Below, one piece after another: positions 23,701-38,600 of a stretch of 64,000 bases of DNA. The stretch is from NCBI GenBank assembly GCA_963682025.1, contig OY821519.1, forward strand, positions 97,491,585 through 97,555,584. Reading direction: 5' to 3'. The position numbers and the translations under genes were made by a program. Below the pieces are notes generated by a model. That model had not been told where the DNA came from. It searched no databases and saw only the letters and a list, made by a program, of their open reading frames with translations. Every line of letters starts with the position of its first letter. The first letter of the stretch is position 1. Source of the DNA: Cordilura impudica. Lineage: Eukaryota > Arthropoda > Insecta > Diptera > Scathophagidae.

Positions 23701-26700
23701 TTAGCTGAACAGGTGCGATATATTCAATAAGGGCTATTTCGTATTTTTTGGAAATTTTGTTTTTGATTTCAAATTTGTAAAAAAAATTCCAGACCCACTT
23801 TTTCTATTTTTTTTTTTTTATTTTTTTTTTTATAAATTTTAAATAGGGACAAAATATGTTTCTGTTAATATTAAAAATAGAGAGGGTCATCTGATTATTT
23901 TTTTTTTTTACGAAAGTACAGAAATCGATGAAAGATTTTTACAGTGGGGTAGAGATGACCATGATGTCATGTACCGTTTTCTTGTAAAAAAAATTAAAAG
24001 TTGGAAATTTTGAGTTATTCACTTTAGCTGAACAGGTGCGATATATTCAATAAGGGCTATTTCGTATTTTTTTTTTGCAAATTTTGTTTTTGATTTCAAA
24101 TTTGTAAAAAAAATTCCAGACCCACTTTTTCTTTTCTTTTTTTTTTTTTTTTTTATAACTCCTATCTACTAAACAGTTTTCGTATCCGCAATCTACTCAA
24201 TTTTACTTCTTTTATGTGCATGAAAAATTTAATACTGTATAGATAACAGATAGTTTTCAGTCATTTGCTCTCGCTGATTCTAAATATGTTTATAAAATTT
24301 TTGTGGTCGTTCCAAGAACTAAATGCATAAAAAATAAAAAGTTAAATGCTTGCTATATGGAGTCGTAACGTCCAAAAAGACGTAAGAGCAAAAAATTGTT
24401 TTCCTTTATTTTTTAAATTATCTTAGCTTTATCTTTAGTATGCAAATAAGAACTAAGAATATGCACTTATGTTAAAATTGCTTTCGCTGTAAATTCGTAA
24501 CGGCACTATTTACAGTTACGAAATTTTGAGAGATGATGCAAATGTTCGCTCGCAAGTTATCGAATTTCATAAAAAAAAAAAAAAAAATGAAATCATGTCG
24601 CTTACGTTTTTTCGGCTGCGATGACTTTTAAAATAAAATTTATGGACTTAATCTTATTTAAAATCAGTCAAAAATAAATTTTTATGAATTATATTGATTA
24701 TTGATTATAAATTAAATTCAGTAGAAATTAAATTGGTGCAAAATTACCAGAAATTAATTATATGTATGTTCATACATTTAAACTCAATATTTATATATAT
24801 ATTTTTTATATTTATTTTGTTCGGCCCTTCCGTTTTCGCTTTCACGAATCTATATACATATTTCTTTTTGTACAAATTTAGATTTTAGATGTCTTCCTGA
24901 TCAACCACAAATATTTTGTACTAGCATTTTTATTGTGTTTTTCTTTTTTATTTTTGTTGTGGTGATTATTTTTGATTTGTACGTGATTTCTAAATGTTTG
25001 CTAAAAATAGCAAATATTAACATAAAAAGTACATAAAATAAAATATGAATATAAAACATGATTTTTTTTACATGTTAACTAGGATAGACGTCAGAAATTC
25101 ATTAAAACATTTTTATTGGAAATTCCCCAAAACAAAAAAAAAACAAATACAAAAATTTAAATCAATTCAAAACGTTACTAATATTTATAAATGAATTACT
25201 ACCGGTTTAAATATTGAAAAATCAGTATGCTATACAAAAGCACTACCATTGTGAATGTTTTGTGAGTGTGTTTGTTTAAACTTTATAATTAATTCCAATG
25301 GATCAGTTTTTATAAATTTTGATTTTTTTCTTAAAAAAATTTTAAATGGAAAAAAATTTCTTTTTTTTAAGTCATCCTTATAAATTTTAAATGGAAAAAA
25401 ATTTCTTTTTTTTAAGTCATCCTTATAAATCAAATGTTGGATTTTCATTAGATTTTTCCTGTAATATATAATTCCTAATATGTATATATTTTTCTAATGA
25501 CCACTTTTTTAAACTAATTGTCTTAACCCAGAAATATCACAAAAAAAAAAAATTACATTATTAAAAAAAATTTTATGTGAGGGAATATACATATCTAGAG
25601 CAGAAGAAAAAAATTCATAAAATAATCTACACGGTTGTGGTTTTAGTGCCATCAGCCAGCCAACGTTTAAACTACGAAAAGTCAAATCTTTTAATCTCGC
25701 AATATTTGAATAATACTCGTATAAACATACATACACACATACATATGTAAATATAATTTTATTTTTGAAATATGTCACATAATAAATTATATGAATGACA
25801 AAAAGAAAAGGCAGTATAATAATGGTGGTTTCCTGTAAAATTGTCTGTCATCTACATATATAATTTTTTCCGATTTAACCTTAATTTTTTTTTAAGACAG
25901 CACACATCAAGACAGCAATAATTTTAAGAAAAGTTTTTCCATGTTAAACTTGTAAAAAAAAAAATAAAATTTTGTAGTAAAAAAAAAAAAAGAAAAAAAA
26001 TCGATGTCTTAAAAATTCAAAAAACTTTTCCACAGTATAATATTAATTCCACATAAACAGTATCTACTGTACATGCATGATATATTTGCTCTGATAAAGA
26101 ACGGTAAAACAATAAAAAAAAATTAAATAAGGTAATCAAAAAAAAAAAAAAAAAAGTAGTGCGTGCGCGTGTTTCAAAAACAGACATACTTACATACATC
26201 GTTGTTGACACTATTTTACAAAATTACCTTGTATTTAAAAACAACAACAATAACAGCAACACTATTGCTATTTCACTTTAACATTATCTTTCGCTGAGAC
26301 AACACTGGACTTTGTAACTAAAAATAAATAAAACAAAATATATAAACAACTCTGTTTTTCGTACAACGTACGTCTATAACTCGATTGACACATTTTCTCG
26401 AACTATCTAAATGATATCAATCAATGTTCAATTTGTTCAGCTATTTTTAAGACTAAAGTTTTCTCTGTTAAGGCGGATCATTTGAAAGTTTGAACGTTGA
26501 ATATTTAAACTAAAATATTTGTGCAAAAAATTTTATATATTTTTTTGATTGCTTGATTTCTCGAATCTTGGATATTAATAATTTCAAGAAGGACTTAAAA
26601 TTTTATTTTGATTTTTTCAATTATTTGTTTCCAAGATATTTCTCGAAAAAGGCCAAAATTTTTGAATATTGTATTTTTTTTTTTTGTAATTTAATGTAAT

Positions 26701-27619
26701 AGCAACATCATGTTTCAGCAACTACCGTGTACAACATGGCCTTGGTGTTATAATATTTATTCATTCATTCATTCATGTTCTTATTTATTACTTAAAGGAA
26801 ATAACATTTTTGCGTATATTTTTCATTGTGTACTTTTTTGTGTGCACTTATTGTTGTTGTTGTATTTCTCTCTTTAATTTGAAAACTTTTTACGTTCATA
26901 CATTTTTGATTTTTTACGTTTAATTATAATTGTCTTTATCTATTTTTCGTTTGTTTATTTTTTTATTTTTTTTTATTATTATTCTTTACTTTGGAAATAT
27001 TTTTAATGATGATGAAATTCATATACATGAAATAATACTAATAGCATTGCGTACATAGTTTTTGTTTTTATGATTTTTCATTGTAAACCTTCTTGAACTT
27101 TACGCTAAATCATGAATGATGAATATTTCTTTCAAAGCTAAAGGTTATTTGTTTTTTTTGTTTAAATATTTTACTTTTCGTTTAAAAATATATATAGTGC
27201 CTTGAATTTTTAGAAACTTTATACATTGTATGTAATTTAGCATAATAAAATGTTAAGCACAATTCTACTTCATTAAGTTTCTACATAAGTTCCTACTTAG
27301 AAATTAATTTTTATATTTAATATTTTTTAAAATCGATTCATGATTTCCCCCGCTTAATTGAAATTGTTCGTTAAATTGCTAATCTACATTGGCAGCACTG
27401 GTTATCATATGATCGTATATTCTATATTTTTTTATCAGTCTAGTAAAAAAAAATTGTTGTTGTTTTTCTTTTACAATTAAACTGTAGCTTCATTTTTTTT
27501 TTTATTATTTGTTTATTATTATACACACATGATTTTGTTTTGATTTCAAGTTTTCCATCCTATAACGATTGTATGACGTTCTAGAATGACTAGCCATTTA
27601 ATATTGTTTTTTGTTTTTC

Positions 27620-27657
<38 letters not shown>

Positions 27658-30600
27658 GAACACACCAGAAAAAGGGATAAGCGTGTCACCAACTACATAC
27701 CTAATAAAATAATGTTTTGTTTAATTACACCTTTTAAAAAATTAAAAAATTAAAATTAAAAAATTATACTCTATGATAAGTAAGTAATTCAATGAGATTT
27801 AATATTAAAATTTGTAGAGAATTATGATGAAAAAACTAATTTTAAACATGCGAACAAATTTAGATTTGATTGATAGAAGCCCAAAAAAGTTGTCAACTTA
27901 TTTAAAAAACCAAAAATACCTATATAGAGATTTTTATATAATATTAATTTTTAAAATTTGAATTTGAATCGAAGGACCGTATTTTTTGTTTGGTTGTAGC
28001 AATAGCAATATTTTTGATTGTTTTTGCTTTTATTAGAGAAAAAATATTTGATCTTGAGCCAAATTAAATAATAATAAACAAATAATAACAATGATTTAAA
28101 TAATAATGAAGGATTTTATTTTTTGTCAAAAAAAAAAAAAATAAAATAAATGGCATTTGGAATATTTGTTTTATTTTCACACAAAAATGATATATGTATT
28201 TTCATTTTAAGAAAAAGAATTTTTCATTTAATTTTTCATTTGAACGATGAATCTTTAGTTAAAAAAAAATAAAGAAAAAATTATTTAAAAAAAATAAAAA
28301 TATTTTTAAATATTTTTTTAAAAATAGTTTTTTCTTTAATTATTATTTTTTAAATATTTTTTTAATATTAATTTTTTTAAACAATTTTTTTGAAGTAAAT
28401 AAAAATATTTTGTTCCAAAAAAAAAAATCATTTTTTCTTTTCTAAAGAAAAATTGTTTTTGTATTAAAAAATTTTTTGAAAAATATTTTAGAAATTTGTT
28501 TTCTAAATATTAAAAAAAAAAAAAATATTTTCTTAATAAAAGTTATATTTATTACAAAAATATATATATTTTTATTTATTTGAAAAAAAAAAAAAAAATA
28601 TCTCAAAAATATAGATATTTTTACTTGAAAAAGAAATTTATATATATATATATACTTATGTTAAAATATTTATAAACTAAACACCCCATTAATATAAAAA
28701 AAAAATATTTTAGCAAAATTATTTTTTAATTTATATATATATATATACTTATGTTAAAATATTTATAAACTAAACACCCCATTAATATAAAAAAAAAATA
28801 TTTTAGCAAAATTATTTTTTCTAAATAATTAAAAAAATGAATTACTTAATAAAAAATTTATTTATATAAAAATATATATATGTATATATATATATATTTA
28901 CATAATAAAAAAAATGTCTAAAAAAATATATTTTTTTACTTAAAGAAATTTATATATATAATTTTTAAGCTAAGCAAATGTCATTAATATTAAAAAAATA
29001 TTTATTTTTAACTAAATTTTTTTCAACGCAATTTGTTTTAAAGTAAATAAAAATATTTTTTTTCTGAACCTAAAAAAGATGCTTCAGACAAAATTGAAAA
29101 CAAATATTTTTATTTATTTATGTAAAAAAAAATATATGTATATGTATGTATATATTTATTTTCTTCTTATTTTTTTTACAAAAAAAGTTATATACTAAAA
29201 AAAAAAAATTAATAATTATTTACTCACAAAATATTTTTATTAAAAAAATATATATTTTTATATACTTATAGAAAAAAAATATTTATTTTTATTTTTAACG
29301 AAAAAATTTAATATTTTTCATTACAAAAAAAAAAAAATTTAATATTTTTCATTACAAAAAAAAAAAAAAAAAAAAAAAATAATATTTTTATTACCTTAAA
29401 AATATTTTAATTAAAAAAATAATTTATTAAAAAATTCATATGTATTTTATACTTATTATTTATATTTAAAAAATATAAATTAAAAAAAAAAAAAATAATA
29501 AAAAAATATTTTTATTAATAAAATATATGTATATTTATCAGAGTTCAGAAAAAAACACACACTGAATAAAAAACTCGTACATATATGTAAACAAACATAA
29601 CTTAGACCAACACACACACATTTTTATTTTCATACCAATTATGTTTGTTTTTAAATTTTCTTCGGTGCCCAACACAACCATGACTGTGTTCGTTTTAATA
29701 TTTCGTTATTTACACGAACATTTTTGTATCACATACTTTTTGTTTAAATCACACATAAAGCATATATTTTTGAGTGTTGCTTTATTTGAAGTTCATGTTC
29801 TGGTACGTGTACTGAAAAAAAAAAAACACAGAACATGTACAATAAACAGGTTCGAGTTCAGTTATATTTTAAGTCGTGTTGTGGCTCGTGTAGTGAGAAA
29901 AAACAGAACATGTACAATAAACAGGTTCGAGTTCAGTTATATTTTAAACACGACTTAAAATATAACTGAACTCGAACCTGTTTATTATATTTTAAACACG
30001 ACTTAAAATATAACTGAACTCGAACCTGTTTATTGTACATGTTCTGTTTTTTCTTACTACACGAGCCACAACACGACTTAAAATATAACTGAACTCGAAC
30101 CTGTTTGTTGTACATGTTCTGTGTTTTTTTTTTCAGTACACGTACCAGAACATGAACTTCAAATAAAGCAACACTCAAAAATGTGTGCTTTATGTGTGAT
30201 TGAAACAAAAAGTGATACAAAAATGTGCGTGTAAATAACGAAATATTAAAACGAACACAGTCATGGTTGTGTTGGGCACCGTAGAAAATTTAGAAACGCA
30301 CATAATTGATATGAAAATAAAGATATGTGTTGGCTGCTTTTGAACAGAACATTGTGTGTTTCATGTGTGTATTTTCTGAACCTTGATATTTATACATATA
30401 TGTATATACCTATATTAATTTAATTAAAACAAAAGATGTGCATTTGTTTAAAAAAATATATTTTTATTAACTTCAAAAAATATTTTAATTAAAAAAAATA
30501 TTTTTTTTTTTACTTAAACCTTTTTTTTTATTTTTTTTTTATAAAAAAACATTGAATTTTTATTTAAAAAAATTTTTTTTTATTTAGTGAAAAAATATAC

Positions 30601-30867
30601 ATATAATTTTATTTACTTAAAAAAGAATTTATAATAAAAAAAATATATATTTATTTTACTTACCTACTTAAAAAAAAAAATATTAAAATAGTATGTATAT
30701 ATTTCTTAAAAAAATATATTTATTAAAAAAAAAAATATGTATATTTATTTAAAAAAAATATATATTTAAAAAAAAAAGGAATATGTATTTATCTAAAAAA
30801 AAAATATATTTTTTTTACTTAAAAAAAATATTTAAATAGTATTTTAAGTTAAGGAAAATATATTTAT

Positions 30868-30914
<47 letters not shown>

Positions 30915-32635
30915 GTATATATATTTATTAAAAGATATATTCATTTAAAAAATATATATTTATTAAAAATATATATATATATATTTATTAAAAGATATAT
31001 TCATTTAAAAAATATATATTTATTAAAAAAAAATATATATATTTATTTAAAAAAATATATGTTTTTTTATTCATTTAAAAAAATATATATTTATTAAAAA
31101 ATAAATATTTTTTTTTTTTTAAAAATATGTATATATTTTTTTTAAATATATATTTTTTTACTTAAAAAAGAAGAATATTATATATTTTTTAAAAATTGTT
31201 TTTTTTCGCATCGTTCAATGGACCAAAAACTAAACAAATGCCATTCATAAATTTAAAAAAAATGTTTTTTTATATCAATTGCCAACAAGGTTGGTAGAAC
31301 TAATAACCCTAATCTCTACGTACGTAATAAATACACTTTAGAGAATATTTTAGATACATACAAAAAACTACGAAACATGGACGTTTACTTTTTCATAACA
31401 AAACTGAAAGTGTGCTGACGTTTTGCTGGATTATTTTTAATGTATACAATTTTATTCATATGCCCGACATTAGTGTAGTGCGTAAAAATAACTAACGTCA
31501 TTATGACGCTTAGTACGAGACGAAAAGACAAATAAATATTCATATTAGCGTAAATAAGCTTAAAAATACAGTTTCACTAAATTTTTTCTTCTGCTGAACT
31601 TTCTTACACGGTACATGGTATTTGTCATTTAATTAACTTTATTTTAGCAGCTGTCTTTAAAATTTCACAATGAAAAAAAAAAAAAATAGAAAAAAGAAAA
31701 CACTTGGAAATGTTATTTTTCTTCATTTTTATTTTTCGAAAACAAATTATACATATTTATTTAACATTAACAGTATGTGTAACAAAACAAAACACAAGAT
31801 TTCAAAGGCACAAATGTACAAAAACATTTGTTGTTTTTCCATCATGAATAGCATTTTCCATATGTATGTGTATGTTTTATAATCTGCTTACACATAAGTA
31901 GATGTTAAAGAAAAATCTATTTTTACCATTTAAAATCCCTTAACTAATTGATCCTCGAGGATTTAATAATACGAAAAAAATATACGATATCTCTCAACAT
32001 GTGAAAGAAAGATTTTGTAACGTTTTCATGTTTAAACAATTTTCAAATGAGTGAAAACAACGTGGAAGCTAATGATGACACGTTTTTACATGTTGCATGT
32101 TGCCTCTAACCTAAAAACAAACACAAAAGAAATAAAAACAAAGAAAACAACAGTGCAACAGCTGCTGCTACTGGTGCTGGCCACGTCTTGGTTATTGTAT
32201 GCATGATAGAAGTCATTTATAATTTTAATTTTTTTTTGTTGTTTTTAAATTGTTTACTTTTTCTAAGAATTTTCCTAATACTGCATTCAAAACTAAGAGG
32301 GGGGAGGGTTAAGCATTTCTAAGATGTTTTTATATTTTTCTTCTTCCAAATTCTACACCCACCTCTTAGATTAAGTTCTTTTCTTAAAGATTAACAACAA
32401 TGGTAGTTTCTATTTTTAAAGAAATTTTTTTTTATACTTTTAAAGGTGGGGGCAAAAACATTAACATTTTTTTTATGTTTTTATAAATGGAAAATTTTTA
32501 TTTTATTTTAAGTATTTTTACCCCCAAAAATTAAAGAATTGTAAAAAGAAAATTTAAAATAAATTTTGTATGTACATATTTTTTATAGAATTTATTTAAA
32601 TTGATGAAGTATAGATATAAATTAAAGAAGTACCT

Positions 32636-32676
<41 letters not shown>

Positions 32677-35600
32677 AGCAACAATATAAATACGATGATT
32701 TTAGACAATAGTATAGAATCTCTATTGTTTTTATCTAAAGTAGAATAACAAATGTACACATTTTTAAATATTTATTGCAACCTTACATTTCCGCGTTATT
32801 GCATTATATAAATTTTATCTTAAATATTGCAATTTTGCACTTGCAGTGTTTAAATAAATATTTAATTTTATTATTTTTTATAAAAATAAAAAATCTTATT
32901 TTCGATCTTTATCATTTTAATGATTGATGTTTTTGCTTTATTTAAAGTAAAAATATTTGATCTTGAGCCTGAATAATTTCAAACTCAATCATTTAAATAA
33001 ATATTAATATTTTTGTTAATATATTTGTTAATTAAAAAATAAAAATAAGACGATTATTCTTTTATGGCATATTTTGAATTTTTGCAATTTCACTTTAGCA
33101 AATTCGAAAGTAAAAAATTGAAAATTTTTTTCTTTTCGCTGAATATAAAATTTGTATAAAATACTTTACGTATTTTTTTACAATTTTATTGTTATCATAT
33201 TACGAATTTTCATTTGAAATTTTGCTATTTCGCATTAGCATCATTACAGCTATTTTGCAATTTTGCAAGAGCAAATTTTTTGTTTAATATTTTTGCTTTT
33301 TTTTTTAGCAGAATTGAATTCTAAAACTGAACAATTTTACACTGCAATTTCTCATTTGCTATTTTGCACTTTTGAAAGATTAAAATATCTATTTAATATA
33401 TTTAAAAAAATTTTTTTTTTTGCAATTTCGCATTCTTTTTTTTCGCAATTTTTTCACAAATAAGCAAATTGACAAGTTAGCAGAAACTTAACAGTGTCCT
33501 TTTGCCATGCACTTTTGTTGGTTAAGGCTCTAACCCACAAAGATTACTTGCAATGCTAAAAATAAAATAACGCCTTTTTTTCTCATAAACTTATCAATTT
33601 ATTAAAATAAAAAAAATTTAAATTTATAAATTGCACTGAAAAAGCTTACAAAGAAGTCTGGCCAATATCAGTGTTACTATCAACAATCACATCAATCATT
33701 GTATACTTGCATACAAATACGAGTACCAACCAACCAACCAACTAAACTAAACCAATTTCAATGTGGGCTGTTACTGCAAAACCTACGCTTTTGGATTTTT
33801 TTTAAATGTCATAAGGACATTTTTACATTAAAACAACTAAATGAACATTACTTTTGTTTGTTGGCGTCGTCTCAAACATCATACGCAATAAAGTCAGCAA
33901 TTTAGACAATACTTCGAATAATAAAAAAAAAAATAATAATAAAATACCAACAACGTCATTCAACTAATTGTCTTTACTTGAACATTTTGGAAATAAACAA
34001 ATGAAGGACAAAAATTTTAATATATTACACGCGATTCTCTTGATATAAAACATAAAATGATTACAGCAATTTCCCTTAAGTCATGTTAGCCCTTGTCATT
34101 TTGTAATCATCTGTAATATGTTTGAGGCAAAGGCGTCCAAAAGACTGCACGCTATAGTTCCTAAAGAATAAGTGGTACAATTTTGTTTAGGCCTCATTTT
34201 TTTTTTTTTTTTTAAGTGTAATACAAATTTTACTACTTACACGAGCAATTACAAAATTTTAAGAATGCGAGTATTTCGTATTCAACTTACATTATCTAAA
34301 CTAATAAAGCACCTTATTTTTTTAGAGCCTTAACTGACTATAAAAAAAAATGTTAAACAAGGAGTGTCTTCCACCACAGATGTTTCAAATAATTTCAAGA
34401 GACAAGGCACGTGTTTTCAATTTACAAACAAAAAAAAAATTAATAGTAGGTTTGTATAATTCGTTTTTATATAGGGGTTCAAACCGAACAAACAAATTCT
34501 TAGACTCTTTGATATAAGACATGAAACTCACAACATAAAAAAACATCTGCCATTTCTTTTGTTTATTAAATTTTCTTAATAAGGTTGAACAAACCTTTTA
34601 TACCAACCAGGTGCAATTTTTTTTAGGTAAAAGGACATTTAACTTTTACAAAAAACAAAAAAAAAACTAAAAAAGGAAGTCACGCAGTTTATTTTTTGGT
34701 TTGTTTTTCTTAGTCTGCACTATGTTTAGTTTAAAGGTGAATGACTTGTTTGTTTAATATACTTTTTTATATTTAATTTTTATCAAATATTATATTACCT
34801 GGCTGTTTAAGTAGACGCTTTTTTTTTTAAATTGGTGCAGTCACCAAAAAATAAAAATAAGGCAGATGTTTTTTTTTTTTTTGTGCAACACAGTTTTAGA
34901 TTTAGCGTAAAAGGACATTGACCAGAATTTAGTTGGTCTAGCAGATGTTTAAACAAAATGCAGTACAGTGAACTTTAAAAGAAAAAGTCTGAAGATAATT
35001 AATTAGTTTAAAGAAAATACAAGCAAATGGTTTGAGTTTTTTTCTTAACTGCTGAAAATAGTCGAGTGTTCAAAAGGCCGCCACATATCCTCTAATCAAA
35101 TATGTGTATTAAGATATTTAAAGTACGAAATTGCTATAATAGAATTAGGTTCCACATAATATACACAAATTGACGTGAAAAATGTTAATAATGGTAGAGC
35201 GCAAACTTACAATGGTGTAAAATGGCATTACAAATTAAAAGAATACGACTTTTTTATCAGACAATTTTTACTTTTTATGATTTAAGTATACAAGACATTA
35301 ACAATATTAATCTGGCAAAAATGTGAAATTGCTATAGTGGAATTTACTTGGCTATTAACTTTAGTTTATGAAAAAAATCTCACCCTTGCAAAAATTTAAG
35401 TGCCAAATTTTATCACACCATTTTCACTTTTTTTGTCTATAAAACGTTAACAATTTAAATCTAACAAAAGTCTGAAATTGCTACAGTGTGGAGCCTGTGT
35501 ATTAATTTAGGTTTGCAAAACTGCAAAGCTGTAAAAAATGCAAAATTGCAATACAATTTAAAAGAATACGAAATTTATCAGAGTGTTTTCGCTATTTTAC

Positions 35601-38600
35601 GATTTAAGTCTATTAAACATTAACAATTTTAATTTAGCAAAAGTGTGAAATGCGCAGTTAAAAACTTTTTATTACTCTTGCAAAAATGCAAAAATTGACC
35701 TGATGCAAAATTGCCATAGCAATTAGAAGAATACTACTTTTACCATATAATTTTCACTTTTTTACAATTTGTACACACAACGATTTGTGTACACAATGTA
35801 AACAATTTTTATCAAGCAAAAGTGTCAAAAGTGTTATTTTTTTGCGATTAGAGGTACCTGTACGTACCTTAAGTTTATGTGATATAAAAACGTCACTCTT
35901 GCAAAAGTGTAAAATTGCAATGATCAAAAATTGAAAAAAACATTTAAAATCTGTTATAAAAATAATTGCAGTCTTAAAAATAAAAATAAATAAAAATTAA
36001 AAAAAAAAATAAAAAAAAAAAATAAAAAAAAAATTTAAAAAAAAATAAAAAAAAAAAAATAAAAAAAAAAATAAAAAAAAAATAAATAAAAATTAAAAAA
36101 AAAAAATAAAAATGAAAACACAAAAAAATAAAAATAAAAACACAAAAAAATAAAAATAAAAACACAAAAAAAAAACAACAAAAAAATAAAAATAAAAAAA
36201 ATAAAAATAAAAAAAAATAAAAATAAAAAAAAATGAAGGAAATATTTAAAGAAAAAATTTTACCCTGCAAAAAATGTTAAACTGCAATGCAATTTAAATT
36301 TAAGAACATTATTTAGTAAGAAAATTGTAAAATTTCAAAACTATAATTTAAAACAAATTTCTTGAAAAAAATTGGTTCGCAAATTTTTTATGCATTTTTC
36401 CAACAATTTTTGTTCATTATAAATGCTTCGTTGTTTTTAGCTAAGACAACATCCTAATTCTAAACTCTTCATCTTTTCTTCCATCATATTCTAAAGCAAT
36501 ATTTTTGGCGCGTAAAAATGTTGCTTTGCTCGTTTTCTGCAACGTTCTCGTCGTTGATGATGGCAAAAAAAAAAGAAGAAATAAAACCTAAAAAAGCCTG
36601 TTGAATTCAAAAAATTCTCATATAAAGTATAGAATCTTGTTTTGAGCTTCTTTGTGTTTTAGAAGTGGTTGCTTGTTTCTTTTTTTTTTCTCTTTTCAAA
36701 TGTCTGCGATTTACTTTTATTCTTTTGTTTTATGAGTTTGTTGTGTCAAGTTCAAAAACCTTTTTCTTCTTGAAATACACCCTATTGTTGAAAAAAAAAA
36801 TCTCAATTTGTATTTTATGTTGCCTCTAACAAATGTTCGTCCATCCGTCCATGTAGTCAGACAGAAGGAGGACAGACAGACATATAAAAAAACACACAGT
36901 AGTTTACTTTAATAATATAGCGAGTGAGCGTATTTTTCAAAACTAAACAGCTTAATGGAAATCTGGGAGGAGGGCTATTGATTTATTTTATTGTTTTGGT
37001 TAAACAAAATACACTTTGATATTCCGTATACTAAGCCTTTCTTTAAATTTCATTTCACCATATTATTAATATATGTATAAAGTTAAAGCAATAGAACTGA
37101 GAAATTAGTTATTTAAAAACGACAAAAAAAAATAGAAAAATTTTTATAATAGAATTTTATTGACACGAAATTGGTTTGTAAATAACAAAATTCCATGAAA
37201 ATTGTGCTGTTTTTTTTTTTGAGATGCTTTTCTAAGCAAGAATATTGCAACTTTTGTTCTTTTATTAGTTGTAACTGATGTTAAACAAGTTAAAAACCTG
37301 ATGTTAAATTTTTCCTTCTTTTTTATATGTTTTGCGTTTGTTTGTTTGATTTAAAAAACAACGGCCTTGTGTTTTGTAAATAAAAACTTGTACGTTAGAA
37401 TGCATGCATACACTTTCTGCCAAACAATCAGTGTTTTAAAAGAATGACGTCTTATGGAATATTTTTCTAAACAAGGTTATATAATTTTTTAAGTTTCAGA
37501 GCCAGTTTTTTGTTTTACTAAACATAAACAATATCAGCGATATTAAAAAATTGGTATAATTTTTTTTTAATTTCTCCATATTTTTTTTTTAATTTTTCTA
37601 TTAATTTTTTTTTTTTTTAATTTTAAAATACATAATTTAGGGATTTATTACATTAAGAGCTCTGTCTACATAAACAAAATCAGCCATATTAAAAAAATTG
37701 GTATAATTTTTTTAATTTCTCCATGTTTTTTTTTAATTTTTCCATTAATTTTTTTTTTTAATTTTAAAATAATTTTGTGATTTATACATTGAGAGCTCTG
37801 TCTACATAAACAAAATCAGCCATATTAAAAAAATTGGTATAATTTTTTAATTTCTCCATGTTTATACCCTATACCACTATGTGGTTTGGGTATAATGACT
37901 TTGTGCTGCTGTTTGTAACAACCAAAAATATTTGACCTAGACCCATCTTTAATTATACCGATCGAATCAGAATCACTTTCTGAGTTGATTTAACAATGTC
38001 CGTCCGTCCGTCCGTCCGTCCGTCCGTCTGTGTGTCCATGTAATCAAACTGCAGGTCGCAAATATGAATATATTTTGATGAAATTTGGTATATAAGCTTT
38101 TATCGGCCATGGGATGAACGCTATTGAAATTGGTGAGAATCGGTCCATGTTCAGACCTAGTTCCCATACAAATTACCCATATGAAATCGACATAAATTGC
38201 CATAAGGTCCAAATTGTCATATAAATCTTACTCAAATTGGGTTTGTATGCGTTCATTACATCCACTAATGAGTAGTCCAAAAATGATCCCTTTGACCCCA
38301 TATAGAGCTGCTTCCCGATCTTCAGTTAAATCCATTAAAAAACAAAAATATTGCACTGATTCTTCTCAAATTTTGTTTGTATATGTTTTTGCAAAATACA
38401 AGAGACGTTACCAACCATGGTCAGGATCGGTCCATTTTTGGACCTAGTCCTCATATAGATATAGCATCCGATATGAACTTTTTCATATCTGCAGCCAAAA
38501 AAATTAATAAAAATCCCACTCAAATTTGGTTTTTGCTTATTTTTTATGTCCAGTTAATTGGGCCTAAGAGATAGGGTTTCCAAACGCATGGTATAGGGTA

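Noticed and set aside
29641..30220. Two open frames of about 100 codons, one on each strand
   Set aside because: They are mirror translations of the two arms of the large palindrome.
34601..34632. T-run then AG|GTAAAA as a possible recursive splice site in intron 2
   Set aside because: The 5' splice half (GTAAAA) is weak and no cytosine precedes the AG; AT-rich DNA gives such words by chance. Nascent RNA lariat data would be needed.
35974..36270. Minus-strand open frame of 98 codons
   Set aside because: Same cause: an A-rich low-complexity tract read on the complementary strand.
37973..38574. Open frames with protein-like sequence ([20 protein letters not shown]), repeated at 42846, 44284 and 58233
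   Set aside because: They are conserved because they lie in copies of one non-autonomous repeat; reading frames cross the CCGT microsatellite, and no known protein domain is present.
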